Positions 32,724 through 42,123 are shown, counted from the first letter of the stretch. The stretch: DNA of 64,000 bases from Bdellovibrionales bacterium (GCA_947502835.1 CANNBJ010000006.1:1-64000), one strand, 5' to 3'. Numbers and translations are program-made. The notes: a model not told the origin generated them from the sequence alone.

Positions 32724-33617
32724 ATGGGGTTCATCGAGATCAACAAGCCCTTCGAGAAAGGCCGGGCGCCGAGCAAGTTCAGACGCTTGGCCATGGGCAG
32801 TTGGCAATCGCCGGATGACCCCACCATTTACGGCGTACTTGAGCTGAATGTCGAAAACGCACTCAGGCACCTTGAGCGTCTCCGGTCCAAAACGGATGAG
32901 AAACTCACCATCACCCATTTTCTCGGAAAAATGCTCGCCGAGGTGATGCGACTCCACCCGGAACTCAATTGCGAGATCCGATTCGGGAAGTTCTATCCGC
33001 GGAAGAGCGTCGACATCTCGTTTCAGGTGGCGATCGAAGATGAGAGTGCGGATCTTGGCAAGAAACATCGCCACGACCTCTCTGGCGCACTCGTGCGGGA
33101 CGCGGACCAAAAGAGCATCCTCGAGATTGCAAAAGAGCTGAATGCATCGGCGAGAAGAATCCGCGGCTCCCATGATCCCGGGTTCTCGGGGATCAAGAAA
33201 ATCAGTGCCTTGATTCCAGGCTTTCTCCAGACGCTTGCCGTGAGCATCATCAAGTGGATCACATCGGGATTGAACCTCTGGAGTCCGGTGCTCGGAATAC
33301 CGAAAAACGCATTTGGATCCCTCATGGTCACCAATGTGGGATCCCTCGGTTTGGATTTCGCCTTGCCCGCTCTATTTCCCCCCGCCGCTGTTCCTGCAAT
33401 CATTGCCGTGGGTGCCATTTACAAGGCACCCATTTTTGAAACAGACGAGCAGGGAGTGGTCACCCGGACACGTCTTGAGCGTCACATCAGGTTGTGCGGG
33501 GCTTTTGATCATCGCTACATCGACGGACTTCATGCGTCCCGGATTGCTCGCGACATGAGGCGATTCACAGAACATCCTGAACAACTGAGCGGAGAATCCC
33601 TCACTCACTCATCATAG
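32724..33617 (+). CDS. E2-type acyltransferase domain protein without lipoyl domain
   Basis: The 297-residue protein matches the catalytic domain of 2-oxoacid dehydrogenase E2 subunits. ITHFLGKMLAEVM, VDISFQVAIEDE, FGSLMVTNVGSLGLD and the active-site FDHRYIDG (canonical DHRxxDG) are present. There is no lipoyl or E1/E3-binding domain, so it cannot work as a normal E2 core subunit. A hydrophobic insert (about 165-185) may contact membrane. It begins five bases after ahcY and is probably cotranscribed. Its stop overlaps the convergent gene by 13 bases. Confidence 0.8.
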   Translation: MGFIEINKPFEKGRAPSKFRRLAMGSWQSPDDPTIYGVLELNVENALRHLERLRSKTDEKLTITHFLGKMLAEVMRLHPELNCEIRFGKFYPRKSVDISFQVAIEDESADLGKKHRHDLSGALVRDADQKSILEIAKELNASARRIRGSHDPGFSGIKKISALIPGFLQTLAVSIIKWITSGLNLWSPVLGIPKNAFGSLMVTNVGSLGLDFALPALFPPAAVPAIIAVGAIYKAPIFETDEQGVVTRTRLERHIRLCGAFDHRYIDGLHASRIARDMRRFTEHPEQLSGESLTHSS

Positions 33618-34063
33618 GAATTGGTATGATCGCCGGCCTCGGTGTATTTCAACCTGAGCTGCAAGGTCCCGACATGGACGTCAGAGCTGGTCAATCGCAC
33701 GCGGCCCCGGGCACTCTTTCCTGCCAGAAGATCCGTTGGATCATGAAGCCGAAGAACGAGTCCTGAACAGGATCTCATCTCGCCGCTCTCAAGCCCAAGC
33801 AGTCCATCGCACGAGAGGCGTCCCTCCACCATCTGTATGGAAATCGATTTCCGGATAAACCCGTGGTTCGGAATCTCTGGATCACCAAGTCGCTCTTCCA
33901 CAATCGTTTCGTTCACCTTGAAACTTACGGGAATGGCGATTTCACCCACATGGAGATTGCCTTCAAAAATTCGATAGAAGTTTCCTTGGGCAAACGCTGA
34001 TCCCGCAGGGATTGCACCCACGCTGCCTGCAAGCAAGAACAAACCCATCAACAACTTCTTCAT
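33605..34063 (-). CDS. Hypothetical secreted protein
   Basis: The 152-residue product has a clear signal peptide (MKKLLMGLF...SAFA) and a mature domain of alternating beta segments (VGEIAIPVSFKV, HVGTLQLRLKY). One Cys pair (SCDGL, SCSG) may form a disulfide. I do not recognise the family. Its start overlaps the stop of the upstream small secreted gene by four bases, so the pair is coupled. Its 3' end overlaps the convergent E2-like gene. Confidence 0.65.
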   Translation of the reverse strand: MKKLLMGLFLLAGSVGAIPAGSAFAQGNFYRIFEGNLHVGEIAIPVSFKVNETIVEERLGDPEIPNHGFIRKSISIQMVEGRLSCDGLLGLESGEMRSCSGLVLRLHDPTDLLAGKSARGRVRLTSSDVHVGTLQLRLKYTEAGDHTNSYDE

Positions 34064-34404
34064 TTCCGTACTCCTTTTTTCGGCCCTGCACTCCGGCCCG
34101 GAGATGCAACCCTTGTGACCTTTGGCCGGTTTCGATTCTTGAGGCGCTCCAGTTGGTCCCCGCTCTCCACAAACTTCGCCTCCAGGCGATTCAACTCCGC
34201 GAGATCCGATTCAAATTCAGGCGAGGAAACCTTTCCATCCTTGATTTCACGAAGAAGAGTCTTCCCCGACTTGGCCTGCTCCGTGGAAAGCGGAGTGGTC
34301 CGCGTCGGAAGGGCTGCCTGAGCAGAGCTCATCCAAGCACACACTGCTCCGAAAACACCGAAAATCTTGAGGAACGGGAAATTGTACCGATTCAAACCAT
34401 TCAT
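34060..34404 (-). CDS. Small secreted protein, helical
   Basis: One hundred and fourteen residues with an N-terminal signal peptide (cleavage after SSAQA). The mature part has a short predicted coiled coil (FESDLAELNRLEAKFVESGDQ) and a basic C-terminal tail (PGRSAGPKKGVRK). No family is recognised. It is coupled by an ATGA overlap to the next secreted protein and is divergent from uvrA, with a shared 143-base gap that holds a CCTTA-CCC-TAAGG dyad at 34412-34424. Confidence 0.6.
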   Translation of the reverse strand: MNGLNRYNFPFLKIFGVFGAVCAWMSSAQAALPTRTTPLSTEQAKSGKTLLREIKDGKVSSPEFESDLAELNRLEAKFVESGDQLERLKNRNRPKVTRVASPGRSAGPKKGVRK

Positions 34405-34547
34405 ACGTGAGCCTTACCCTAAGGGCCCGCAGAGCGTACTTCAACCGATAAAAAGAATCAAGTACTATTTCCGCATCTCATTACTCCGAAACATTGCTCT
34501 TTCGCCCACGTCGCGGGTAGACTCCGGGGCGAACCGAAAACCCACAC

Positions 34548-37388
34548 ATGAATCAAAACGCACCCATCACCCTTCGCGGGGTAAAGCAAAACAATTTAAA
34601 GAACCTCGATCTTGAGATTCCGAGAAACCGTCTGACCGTGATCACGGGCCTCTCCGGCAGTGGAAAATCCACCCTTGCCTTTGAAACGCTCTATGCCGAA
34701 GGACAGAGACGGTACGTGGAAAGTCTCTCCACCTACACCCGCCAGTTCCTTGAGAAGATGCCGAAACCTGAACTCGACTCCATCGAGAACATCCCGCCGG
34801 CAATCGCCCTCGAACAAAGGAACACGGTGCTCAATTCGAGAAGCACAGTGGGAACGCAGACGGAAATGATGGATTTCCTTCGCCTGTTTTTTTCAAAACT
34901 CGGATCCCTGAAATGCAAGGAATGCAGCTCAACTGTTGTGGACATCACTCCCGACCAACTCAGTCGTCATCTTCTTGAGTCCGGAACCGGAAAGCGCTTT
35001 GCCATCCTCTCCCCGATCGAGTTTTCCGCGGATCAAAAGCCGAAATCCTCCACATTCTTGCAAAGCTATCTCTCCTTGTTGCAGGACCAGGGCTTCAAGA
35101 GGGTTTTTTGGATCCGCAAACGCGAATGGATTCTCCTCGATGAGCCACTCTCCCCGTCCATTCCACTTTCCTCCCTCTTGCAGGGGGAGTTGTATCTTCT
35201 GATGGATCGTTTCCAGTTTGAGAAATTCAAGTCTCCCTCCGACCTTGACCGGGACACAAGGACCCGTTTCTCGGACTCTCTCGAACAGGCCTTGAAGTAC
35301 GGTCATGAAAAAGTTCTTTTTTTGGACCTTCAGTCGCTTGAATCAAAGCTTTATCAAACCGGGTTCGCCTGCCTTTCGTGTGGATCAAGGTATCCGAAGC
35401 CCTCCCCCAATCTTTTCTCCTTCAATAGCCCGCTCGGAGCATGTTCGACCTGCAATGGTTTTGGATTCAATCTTGAACTCGATGAGCGAAAAGTCATTCC
35501 CTCCCCGGATACAACCTTGGGAGAGGGTTGCCTTGATCCGCTTGCGAAACCCTCGGCCAAGGAAGAGTTCCGGGCATTCGTGCGGGATGCGCAAAAACAG
35601 GGAATTCGTCCGACACTGACATGGGCTTCCCTGTCGGTGACTCAAAAAAAATGGGCTTGGAAATGGCTCGAGAAGCATTTTGAAATGCTGAACGAGTACA
35701 AATACAAATTCCATGTCCGGATTTTCATTCGAAGATACCAAAGTCCGAGAGAGTGCGGGGATTGCAAGGGATCGCGGCTGAAACCGGAAGCCCTGAGGAT
35801 CGAGATCAAGGGCCACTCCATTGCAGACCTTCTCTCAATGCCGCTCGGGCGTCTTTTGGAGTGGTTCAAGAATTTCAAGCCGTCATCCACCGAGCGGGAA
35901 CTCCTGAAGGAGCTTTATCCCCAGATTCAAAAACGCCTTGAGTTCCTGTGCCGTGTCGGAGTTCCCTACCTGACCTTGAACCGTCTGACCCGGACTCTCT
36001 CCGGAGGGGAGTTTCAGAGAATCAACCTGGCCACACATCTTGGAAACGGACTCTGCGGGACCCTGTATGTCCTGGATGAGCCGACAATCGGACTCCACCC
36101 CGAGGACACGGAAAAACTTCTGGGAATCTTGCGTGAACTGCGCGAGCAAGGGAACACCCTGGTGGTTGTCGAGCACGAAACCCAAATCCTGAAGGATGCT
36201 GACTGGATCATCGAATTGGGACCAGGGGCCGGGAAACACGGCGGCTCCCTTGTGATTCAGGGCTCACCCGAAACAGTTTCGGGCACACCCTCCGCCCGCA
36301 CCTCCCGCTTTCTCGGGAAGACTCCCCACGCAACTCAACGCTCGCATCCTCTCCGTACGGGAAAAACGGGAAGCATCCTCATGAAGGGTTGCACGGGAAA
36401 CAACCTGAAAAACATCGATGCCGAACTCCCCCTGAAAAAACTGGTTGTGGTCACGGGAGTCAGTGGATCCGGCAAGACGACCCTGATTCACCACACCCTT
36501 GCACCTGCAATCGCCTCCCGACTCACGGGCCTTGAGGAAGAAGCGTCCGAGGACGAAGAACAGGAGCCGGGATCCGCAGGCGGATTCGAATCGATCCGGG
36601 GACATGAAACCATTCGCAATCTCATCTTGCTCGACCAAAAACCGATCGGAAAAAACTCCCGTTCCAACCCTGCCACCTACCTGAAGATCTGGGATGAGAT
36701 CCGCAAGATCCTCTCACAGCAGTCCCTTTCCCTGTCGCGAGGATATACAGCGGGATTTTTCTCATTCAATGTCGACGGCGGCCGATGCCCCGTCTGCAAG
36801 GGTGAAGGGGAAATTGCGGTTGATATGCACTTTCTTGCGCAAATCAAGTTGAAATGCGAGGACTGCGAGGGAAATCGATTCATCAAGCCCCTGCTCGACG
36901 TGCGGTACAAGGGCAAGTCCGTTGCAGACCTTCTCATCACCACCATTGACGAGGCTCACGAGTTGTTTTTCGAGTACCCGGAAATCAGGAGAAAACTCGG
37001 CATTCTCCGTGACGTGGGATTGGGCTACCTCGAACTCGGTCAATCGGGCCCGACTTTGTCGGGTGGTGAGGCGCAACGGCTGAAGATCGCCTCTGCCCTG
37101 TGTGAACCAATGAAGGGAGATGAACTTTTCATCCTCGATGAGCCAAGCACAGGTCTTCATCATGACGATGTGATGAGACTCCTCAAGGTTCTCCATCATC
37201 TTGTCGACGAGGGAAAATCCGTCATCCTCATTGAACACAATCTCGATATGATCCGGAACTCCGACTACGTTCTCGACCTGGGTCCCGGGGGTGGTGAGGA
37301 TGGGGGGCAGGTGATCGGAGCGGGCACTCCGGAGACCTTGATGAAAAACAAAAAATCAAAGACCGGCCGTGCCCTTCTTGAGTTCTGA
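34548..37388 (+). CDS. uvrA: Excinuclease ABC subunit A
   Basis: The 946-residue DNA-damage sensor has two ABC modules: Walker A GLSGSGKST near residue 35 and GVSGSGKTT near 643. Signature motifs are LSGGEFQRINLA and LSGGEAQRLKIA, with Walker B LDEPTIGLHP and LDEPSTGLHH. CxxC pairs for zinc occur near 294-321 (CLSC, CSTC) and 747-771 (CPVC, CEDC). The UvrB-binding region (about 130-250) is present but divergent, and an acidic Glu-rich insert follows the second Walker A. No strong Shine-Dalgarno site precedes the ATG, and I see no clear LexA box. Confidence 0.95.
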   Translation: MNQNAPITLRGVKQNNLKNLDLEIPRNRLTVITGLSGSGKSTLAFETLYAEGQRRYVESLSTYTRQFLEKMPKPELDSIENIPPAIALEQRNTVLNSRSTVGTQTEMMDFLRLFFSKLGSLKCKECSSTVVDITPDQLSRHLLESGTGKRFAILSPIEFSADQKPKSSTFLQSYLSLLQDQGFKRVFWIRKREWILLDEPLSPSIPLSSLLQGELYLLMDRFQFEKFKSPSDLDRDTRTRFSDSLEQALKYGHEKVLFLDLQSLESKLYQTGFACLSCGSRYPKPSPNLFSFNSPLGACSTCNGFGFNLELDERKVIPSPDTTLGEGCLDPLAKPSAKEEFRAFVRDAQKQGIRPTLTWASLSVTQKKWAWKWLEKHFEMLNEYKYKFHVRIFIRRYQSPRECGDCKGSRLKPEALRIEIKGHSIADLLSMPLGRLLEWFKNFKPSSTERELLKELYPQIQKRLEFLCRVGVPYLTLNRLTRTLSGGEFQRINLATHLGNGLCGTLYVLDEPTIGLHPEDTEKLLGILRELREQGNTLVVVEHETQILKDADWIIELGPGAGKHGGSLVIQGSPETVSGTPSARTSRFLGKTPHATQRSHPLRTGKTGSILMKGCTGNNLKNIDAELPLKKLVVVTGVSGSGKTTLIHHTLAPAIASRLTGLEEEASEDEEQEPGSAGGFESIRGHETIRNLILLDQKPIGKNSRSNPATYLKIWDEIRKILSQQSLSLSRGYTAGFFSFNVDGGRCPVCKGEGEIAVDMHFLAQIKLKCEDCEGNRFIKPLLDVRYKGKSVADLLITTIDEAHELFFEYPEIRRKLGILRDVGLGYLELGQSGPTLSGGEAQRLKIASALCEPMKGDELFILDEPSTGLHHDDVMRLLKVLHHLVDEGKSVILIEHNLDMIRNSDYVLDLGPGGGEDGGQVIGAGTPETLMKNKKSKTGRALLEF

Positions 37389-37399
37389 TCCCAAGGGAT

Positions 37400-38170
37400 T
37401 CATTGGGCGAGCCAACCCCCATCCACGGGCAAGGCTACCCCGGTCACGAAACTCGCCCGATCCGATGCAAGCCAATGAACCGCATCTGCAACCTCGCTTG
37501 GATTTCCAAGCCTCCCCATTGGCTCCCGTTCGGCAAGAGATTTTCTGATCCGCTCATCCCCATTCACATATCGATCAATCATCGGAGTCTGGATGACTCC
37601 CGGGCACACAGCGTTGATCCGGATATGAGACCGTGCACATTCCAATGCCGCGGCTTGCGTCAACCCCACCACCCCGTGCTTGCTCGCCGTATAGGCGGGG
37701 GAATCCGGGAATCCCACCACCCCCGCAATCGAAGAACAATTCACAATCACTCCGGCTCCCTGTTTCAACATCACAGGAATCTCGTGCTTCATACAGAGCC
37801 AGGCTCCCCTCAGATTCACCGCCATGATGCGGTCCCAATCCTGCAAGGTGCATTGGACCGTTCCCCCCTTCGGACCCGAGATGCCGGCATTATTGACTGC
37901 AACATCCAATCTTCCAAACTTGCCGATCAATGTCTCGATCATGTGCTGAACCTGACTTGGCTCTGCAATGTCGCAGCGGATAAAGTGGGCGCTTCCGCCC
38001 ACCGTTTCCACCATCCTCGCCGTTTGGATTCCATGCATCTCATCCTGATCCACCACGACCACGGTGGCACCGTCTTTTGCAAATGCAAGGGAGCATGCCC
38101 GCCCGATTCCACTGCCCGCACCTGTGACCATCACCACCCGCTTTTGCACCAATTGTTGTCCTGACTCCAT
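37400..38170 (-). CDS. Short-chain dehydrogenase/reductase
   Basis: From ATG 38170 (after GGGAG) the 256-residue protein has the classical SDR layout: TGAGSGIG for NAD(P), NNAG, catalytic Ser in NCSSIAG, YTASK for Tyr/Lys and the C-terminal GVALPVDGGW. Asp after the second strand (VVVVDQDE) favours NAD(H). The substrate is not evident; 3-oxoacyl-ACP reductases and secondary-alcohol or sugar dehydrogenases share this pattern. It converges with uvrA with an 11-base gap. Confidence 0.9.
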   Translation of the reverse strand: MESGQQLVQKRVVMVTGAGSGIGRACSLAFAKDGATVVVVDQDEMHGIQTARMVETVGGSAHFIRCDIAEPSQVQHMIETLIGKFGRLDVAVNNAGISGPKGGTVQCTLQDWDRIMAVNLRGAWLCMKHEIPVMLKQGAGVIVNCSSIAGVVGFPDSPAYTASKHGVVGLTQAAALECARSHIRINAVCPGVIQTPMIDRYVNGDERIRKSLAEREPMGRLGNPSEVADAVHWLASDRASFVTGVALPVDGGWLAQ

Positions 38171-38308
38171 CTTTTCTTCTCCCTTGAAAGTTCCATTTCG
38201 CGAATCCAAACACTGCAAATCGCCTTTCTCCTTTCAAGCTCAATGCCATCGGGAGCAATCCATAAATCCGCTCCCGATCCGACCCGGGAGTCAAATCGTC
38301 CCTTTTTG

Positions 38309-38348
38309 AAAGAAAAAAGGGGACGAAGGCATTGCCTTCATCCCCTTT
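38309..38348 (-). terminator. Intrinsic terminator of the TPR-regulator operon
   Basis: On the minus strand a 15-pair stem with one mismatch and a three-base loop (38316-38348) is followed by TTTTTTCTTTC. It lies 24 bases past the stop of the secreted-protein gene. The rest of the 38171-38371 gap shows nothing more. Confidence 0.8.
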
Positions 38349-38371
38349 GGTTCACGAATCATCCTAATCGT

Positions 38372-38833
38372 TCAATAACGAATCGGCGCAGGAGGCAGAA
38401 TCACCTCGAGCTTCACCCTGATGCCACCACCCTCCGCAATGGAGCTTTGGTCGGCCTTGCGAGCCACAACCGCCATTTGCACCAGCCGGCCCGAGTACTG
38501 TCCGACCGGGACACTGTTGTCATCCAGGAGCAGGTATGGAAACTGAAGCATCCGCTCAGTCTCAAGCCACGGTTGGGTTGCGAAGTCCACCTTGAAATAG
38601 GTTCGCCCGCTCATGGTCACGATGGTTCCGTTCAGAAGATAGGTTTCATTCTCCGACAGCTCGAATTTCGTATTCGCCTTTCGCAATGGAAAGGGAACCC
38701 TCTCATCATTGATCTTGGTAATCACGCACTCCGGGTTTGGATTGAGGTACTGCGCCTGCGCGCCCGTACCCGTTGCCCACCCCGAAATCACCACAAAGAA
38801 AAACAACCATCCCACGCGCTTGTTTTGTTTCAT
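38372..38833 (-). CDS. Hypothetical secreted protein coupled to TPR regulator
   Basis: ATG at 38833 follows a GGGGAGGG site and gives 153 residues with a signal peptide (cleavage after AQAQ or GAQA). The mature domain has beta-type segments (KFELSENETYLLNG, YFKVDFATQPW, YSGRLVQMAVVARK) and one Cys. I do not recognise it. Its start overlaps the stop of the regulator gene by four bases, so the two are made together, and a strong terminator follows it. Confidence 0.65.
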   Translation of the reverse strand: MKQNKRVGWLFFFVVISGWATGTGAQAQYLNPNPECVITKINDERVPFPLRKANTKFELSENETYLLNGTIVTMSGRTYFKVDFATQPWLETERMLQFPYLLLDDNSVPVGQYSGRLVQMAVVARKADQSSIAEGGGIRVKLEVILPPAPIRY

Positions 38834-40071
38834 AGACCCTCCCCTTGGATCACTCGAACCCGAAGCTCCGGCGCCAGACGATATCCCTGTCTCCAATTCA
38901 AAATATAAGACGGGCTTTTCTGATCTGGCTCCAACAGTTTCCGAATCCGATTTATGTTATAATAGAGTTTCCCGTCATGCGCTTCCGGGTTGTAACTCTC
39001 ACACCACACTTTTTCAATCAACTCCGCCTTGGACAGTCCCTGCCTTCCGCTTTCCGAAGGTTCCACATGGGCAATGGCCAACTGGTGAACCATCTCGATC
39101 AACAGGTGTTGCCTCCCCAAACTGAACTCGCCCTCACGGGTCCGGATCACACTCCTGTTCAAATCAATCTCCAGATCCACGCGATGCAAATTCAGCTTCA
39201 CCCGTTCCTCTGAGATTCCAAGCCTCAAACTCCGAAGCTCTTCCTGAACCACAGCCTTTTCAAGCAGATCAAGATAGAATCGGGCCTGGATGAAATCCTG
39301 TTCGAGGCGGGAAATCACGGCAAAACTGTAAAGAACATAGAGGTAGTGATACCAATTGTGCTCCGATACGGACTCGGCAAATGCTTTGTTCAGCCACTTT
39401 TTCGCCAAGGGCAAATCACCGGACTTTTCGGCAAGCCGGCAGAGCATGAGGTAGGTCGACGCCAGGATCCCGCGTGGCCGCTCCCGTTCGGCAGTGGAGA
39501 GAATGACTTCGCCAAGATAGCGGGCCCGGCCAATCTTGCCCTGGTTCTGTGCGACCACGGCACAGGCAAGCAACGCCTGGGACTTTGAACGCATGATTTC
39601 ACGGTAGCGCTCGGGGGTGGTGGCAGGACTCAAGCTTTCCTCCCGATCAATCTCCCTCCAAAACCGGTGAAACAGCACCTGCGCCTTGCGATACTGCGCA
39701 TTCCGGAATGCAATGATCCCTTTGCAATACCACACGTGGGGTGTGAGGTTTCCGTCATTGTGGGCAATGAAGATCTCAAGCTCGTTCACCCATTTTTGGA
39801 TTCCTTCTTCATCACCGATTTCGCTGGAATAGCGAAGCAATTGAGCCAGGGAGTCGCTGATTCCGCGCAAGTCCCTGTGTTCACGCGCCCTCTCGTAGGC
39901 AAGCGAGAAATACAAGCCCGCGTCCCGGATCTCGCATTTTTCGAGCCTGAGATTCCCTCGTCTCAGCAATTCTTTTGCACTCAGGCCTTCCAGTGTGGAA
40001 AGAGGAAGGCCCTCGGAATCCGCCCTCGGCGAACCGGCATGAGAACTTGGAATGGGATGATCCTGGAACAT
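38830..40071 (-). CDS. TPR-containing winged-helix transcriptional regulator
   Basis: The 413-residue protein has an N-terminal helical solenoid (about 25-290) with TPR-like units such as ELLRRGNLRLEKCEIRDAGLYF and ASTYLMLCRLAEKSGDLPLAKKW. A C-terminal OmpR-type winged helix follows (about 310-405), with LSKAELIEKVW, NINRIRKLLE and WRQGYRLAPE. No receiver domain is present. SARP/BTAD regulators have the same two modules in the opposite order. It probably senses a protein or peptide partner through the TPR part. It is cotranscribed with a secreted protein and divergent from the hydrolase at 40155. Confidence 0.82.
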   Translation of the reverse strand: MFQDHPIPSSHAGSPRADSEGLPLSTLEGLSAKELLRRGNLRLEKCEIRDAGLYFSLAYERAREHRDLRGISDSLAQLLRYSSEIGDEEGIQKWVNELEIFIAHNDGNLTPHVWYCKGIIAFRNAQYRKAQVLFHRFWREIDREESLSPATTPERYREIMRSKSQALLACAVVAQNQGKIGRARYLGEVILSTAERERPRGILASTYLMLCRLAEKSGDLPLAKKWLNKAFAESVSEHNWYHYLYVLYSFAVISRLEQDFIQARFYLDLLEKAVVQEELRSLRLGISEERVKLNLHRVDLEIDLNRSVIRTREGEFSLGRQHLLIEMVHQLAIAHVEPSESGRQGLSKAELIEKVWCESYNPEAHDGKLYYNINRIRKLLEPDQKSPSYILNWRQGYRLAPELRVRVIQGEGL

Positions 40072-40154
40072 TCCGCCTCCCTCTTTGGCAATGGGCTTTG
40101 AGATTGAGAGTCGCCCCTATGACTCCGCGAAGGAATCTAGTAGGATCACCGCGA

Positions 40155-41003
40155 ATGGTCAATCAAAAGCTAAATTATTTTCGTTGGAAGCCCGATCGTT
40201 TTGTTTCGGATCAGTCCCATCCCTCCCTGGTTTTCCTCCACGGCATGGGCGGAACAGGACAAATCTGGAGACCGATCGCAGCATTCCTTGAGACCGAGTG
40301 GGATTGCATTGCTCCTGATCAACGGGGCCACGGAGGAAGCAAAAACGCATCACTACCCGATCCAGGCGATTTTCATGCCGAGTCCTATGCACGGGACGTG
40401 CTTGCACTCCTTGATAGTCTCGGGATCCAGAAATTCATTTTGATCGGACACTCCATGGGAGTCCGCACGGCCCTGGCCCTTGCGAAATCGGCACCCGCTC
40501 GAGTTGCCGGACTGATCGCAGTGGATATCGGAATCTCCTCTTCCTGGGGCGGGGGCATGGGGATCCCTCTTGCGAACTTCATCCGAACCCTACCGGAAAC
40601 CTTCCCCGAAAAAGGGCTCATGAGGACCTATCTTCAGACCCACTGCCCCGATCCCGCCATCGCCCAGTACCTCTCGGCCGTTGCCCTCCGGCTCCCCGGC
40701 CCCCCGGAGCACTGGGGATTTCCGTTCGATCACAAGGCTTTGGTGCAAACGATCGAACAAGCCCACGAAGCACCGCTTGAGGCCTGGGTAAGGGAGATTC
40801 TTGATTCCGGCGTTTCCATCACGTTTCTCCGAGGAATGAACTCCAGGGTTTGGAGCAAAGAGGATTATGAGGACCAAAAGAAAAGGATCCACCATCCCCT
40901 GATCCGGTTTGAGGAGTGGGACCAGTGCGGCCATGGTCTGCCATTTGAGCAGAGAAACCGGTTTGTCGAATGGATCAGATCAACCGCAAAGACCCTTGCC
41001 TGA
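40155..41003 (+). CDS. Alpha/beta hydrolase
   Basis: The 282-residue protein has the fold's landmarks: LVFLHGMGGTGQIW (oxyanion), APDQRGHGGS, nucleophile elbow GHSMGVRTAL and the catalytic His in CGHGLPFEQ. ATG at 40155 is chosen since the domain starts soon after and upstream frames overlap the divergent regulator. There is no signal peptide. The substrate is unknown; esterase, lactonase and MhpC-like activities fit. It converges with the PpiD-like gene with a 13-base gap. Confidence 0.87.
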   Translation: MVNQKLNYFRWKPDRFVSDQSHPSLVFLHGMGGTGQIWRPIAAFLETEWDCIAPDQRGHGGSKNASLPDPGDFHAESYARDVLALLDSLGIQKFILIGHSMGVRTALALAKSAPARVAGLIAVDIGISSSWGGGMGIPLANFIRTLPETFPEKGLMRTYLQTHCPDPAIAQYLSAVALRLPGPPEHWGFPFDHKALVQTIEQAHEAPLEAWVREILDSGVSITFLRGMNSRVWSKEDYEDQKKRIHHPLIRFEEWDQCGHGLPFEQRNRFVEWIRSTAKTLA

Positions 41004-41016
41004 AGAAGGCGTCCTT

Positions 41017-42123
41017 TCAGTTGTCGAGCGTGAGTGGCATGCCGCCACCCTTCCCGGTCTTGATCATGTCCGAATTCGAGGAGACGCGGGCCGATTTCAT
41101 GAAATCATCCACAAACCGCTTCACCATTTCGCCTTGCTTCTCATTTTGGAGCTTGGAGAAGGCCGCCGCGCGGTCCTTGGCAGAAACCTGCTTCGGATCG
41201 AATTCCTCATGCGCCACTGCCACGGCAAAAAGGGTGCCCCCCATCAGGGAAAACGACTTTGCCGGATCCCCCTTTTTCATGGCGAACAGCTCTTCCTGAA
41301 CTGACCTGATGGATCCCACACCCGGGATGATGTTGGACTGCCCGTTCAGCCACTCCGAAGTCTTTACTTGCACCTTCGCATCCCTCAACGCCGCATTCAC
41401 CTTGGCATCCGACCCGGAGGACAGGAGAGGAAGGACGGTCTTCCCCATCTCAGCGACCTTCTCGTTCAAACGGACCGACTGCTCTTCCGGCTTGAGATCT
41501 TTCGGCAGGAGCTTCCGTGCGGATTCGTTGTCGAGGTACGCATACTTCACCTTGTGACGATCCCGGGTTGCCTTCAATTCACCGACCACTTCCTCTTCCC
41601 GAACCACTGCGAGTTGGGCCAAAAACATTTTGAAATTCTGTTCCATGATGTCCTGACCAATGAGCTCCTCGAACCTGACCGGGTTGAGTCGATTGGCCGA
41701 CAACACGTTTTTGTAGGTTGCACGGTCAAACCGCCCATCCTTTTGGAAAACATCCATCTTCACGATCTGATCGCGGATCTGTTCTGCAGAAGGATAAAAA
41801 CCCTGCTTGCGGGCCACCTGACCAAGCGCCTTTCGCTGCGCAAGCTCCTTGAATACGGACTCACCGATTCGAAATTGTTCCAGTTGAGCCTCCGAGATCT
41901 TGCCACCCATCATGCTCTTGAAGAACTCGACCCTCTGGTTCAAGGCTCTTGAGAACTCGGAATAGGTGATCGTTTCACCATTGACCTCGCCGGCCACCCC
42001 GGGGCCCTTTGAGCTGCTGCTGCCGGGAACAAAGATTCCGTAGAAGATGAAAACGAACGCAACCACCGCGATCACTCCACCGATTACCTTCGGCCCCAAC
42101 TTGCTTCGCATTGCACTAATCAT
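41017..42123 (-). CDS. PpiD/SurA-N-type membrane chaperone lacking parvulin domain
   Basis: From ATG 42123 (AAGGAT upstream) the 368-residue protein has one N-terminal membrane helix (VIGGVIAVVAFVFIFYGIF), then a SurA_N-like chaperone domain: VAGEVNGETITYSEFSRALNQ, KELAQRKALGQVARKQGF, DGRFDRATYKNVL. In PpiD a parvulin domain follows near residue 260; no HILV-type parvulin motif occurs here. The remaining segment (about 230-340) resembles the PpiD C-terminal part (SVQEELFAMKKGD). It should be a periplasmic folding helper anchored in the inner membrane. It is divergent from mreC across 47 bases. Confidence 0.8.
   Translation of the reverse strand: MISAMRSKLGPKVIGGVIAVVAFVFIFYGIFVPGSSSSKGPGVAGEVNGETITYSEFSRALNQRVEFFKSMMGGKISEAQLEQFRIGESVFKELAQRKALGQVARKQGFYPSAEQIRDQIVKMDVFQKDGRFDRATYKNVLSANRLNPVRFEELIGQDIMEQNFKMFLAQLAVVREEEVVGELKATRDRHKVKYAYLDNESARKLLPKDLKPEEQSVRLNEKVAEMGKTVLPLLSSGSDAKVNAALRDAKVQVKTSEWLNGQSNIIPGVGSIRSVQEELFAMKKGDPAKSFSLMGGTLFAVAVAHEEFDPKQVSAKDRAAAFSKLQNEKQGEMVKRFVDDFMKSARVSSNSDMIKTGKGGGMPLTLDN

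Noticed and set aside
34412-34424. CCTTA-CCC-TAAGG dyad before uvrA as a LexA box
   Set aside because: It matches no LexA consensus I know, has only five-base arms, and lies about 125 bases from the uvrA start.
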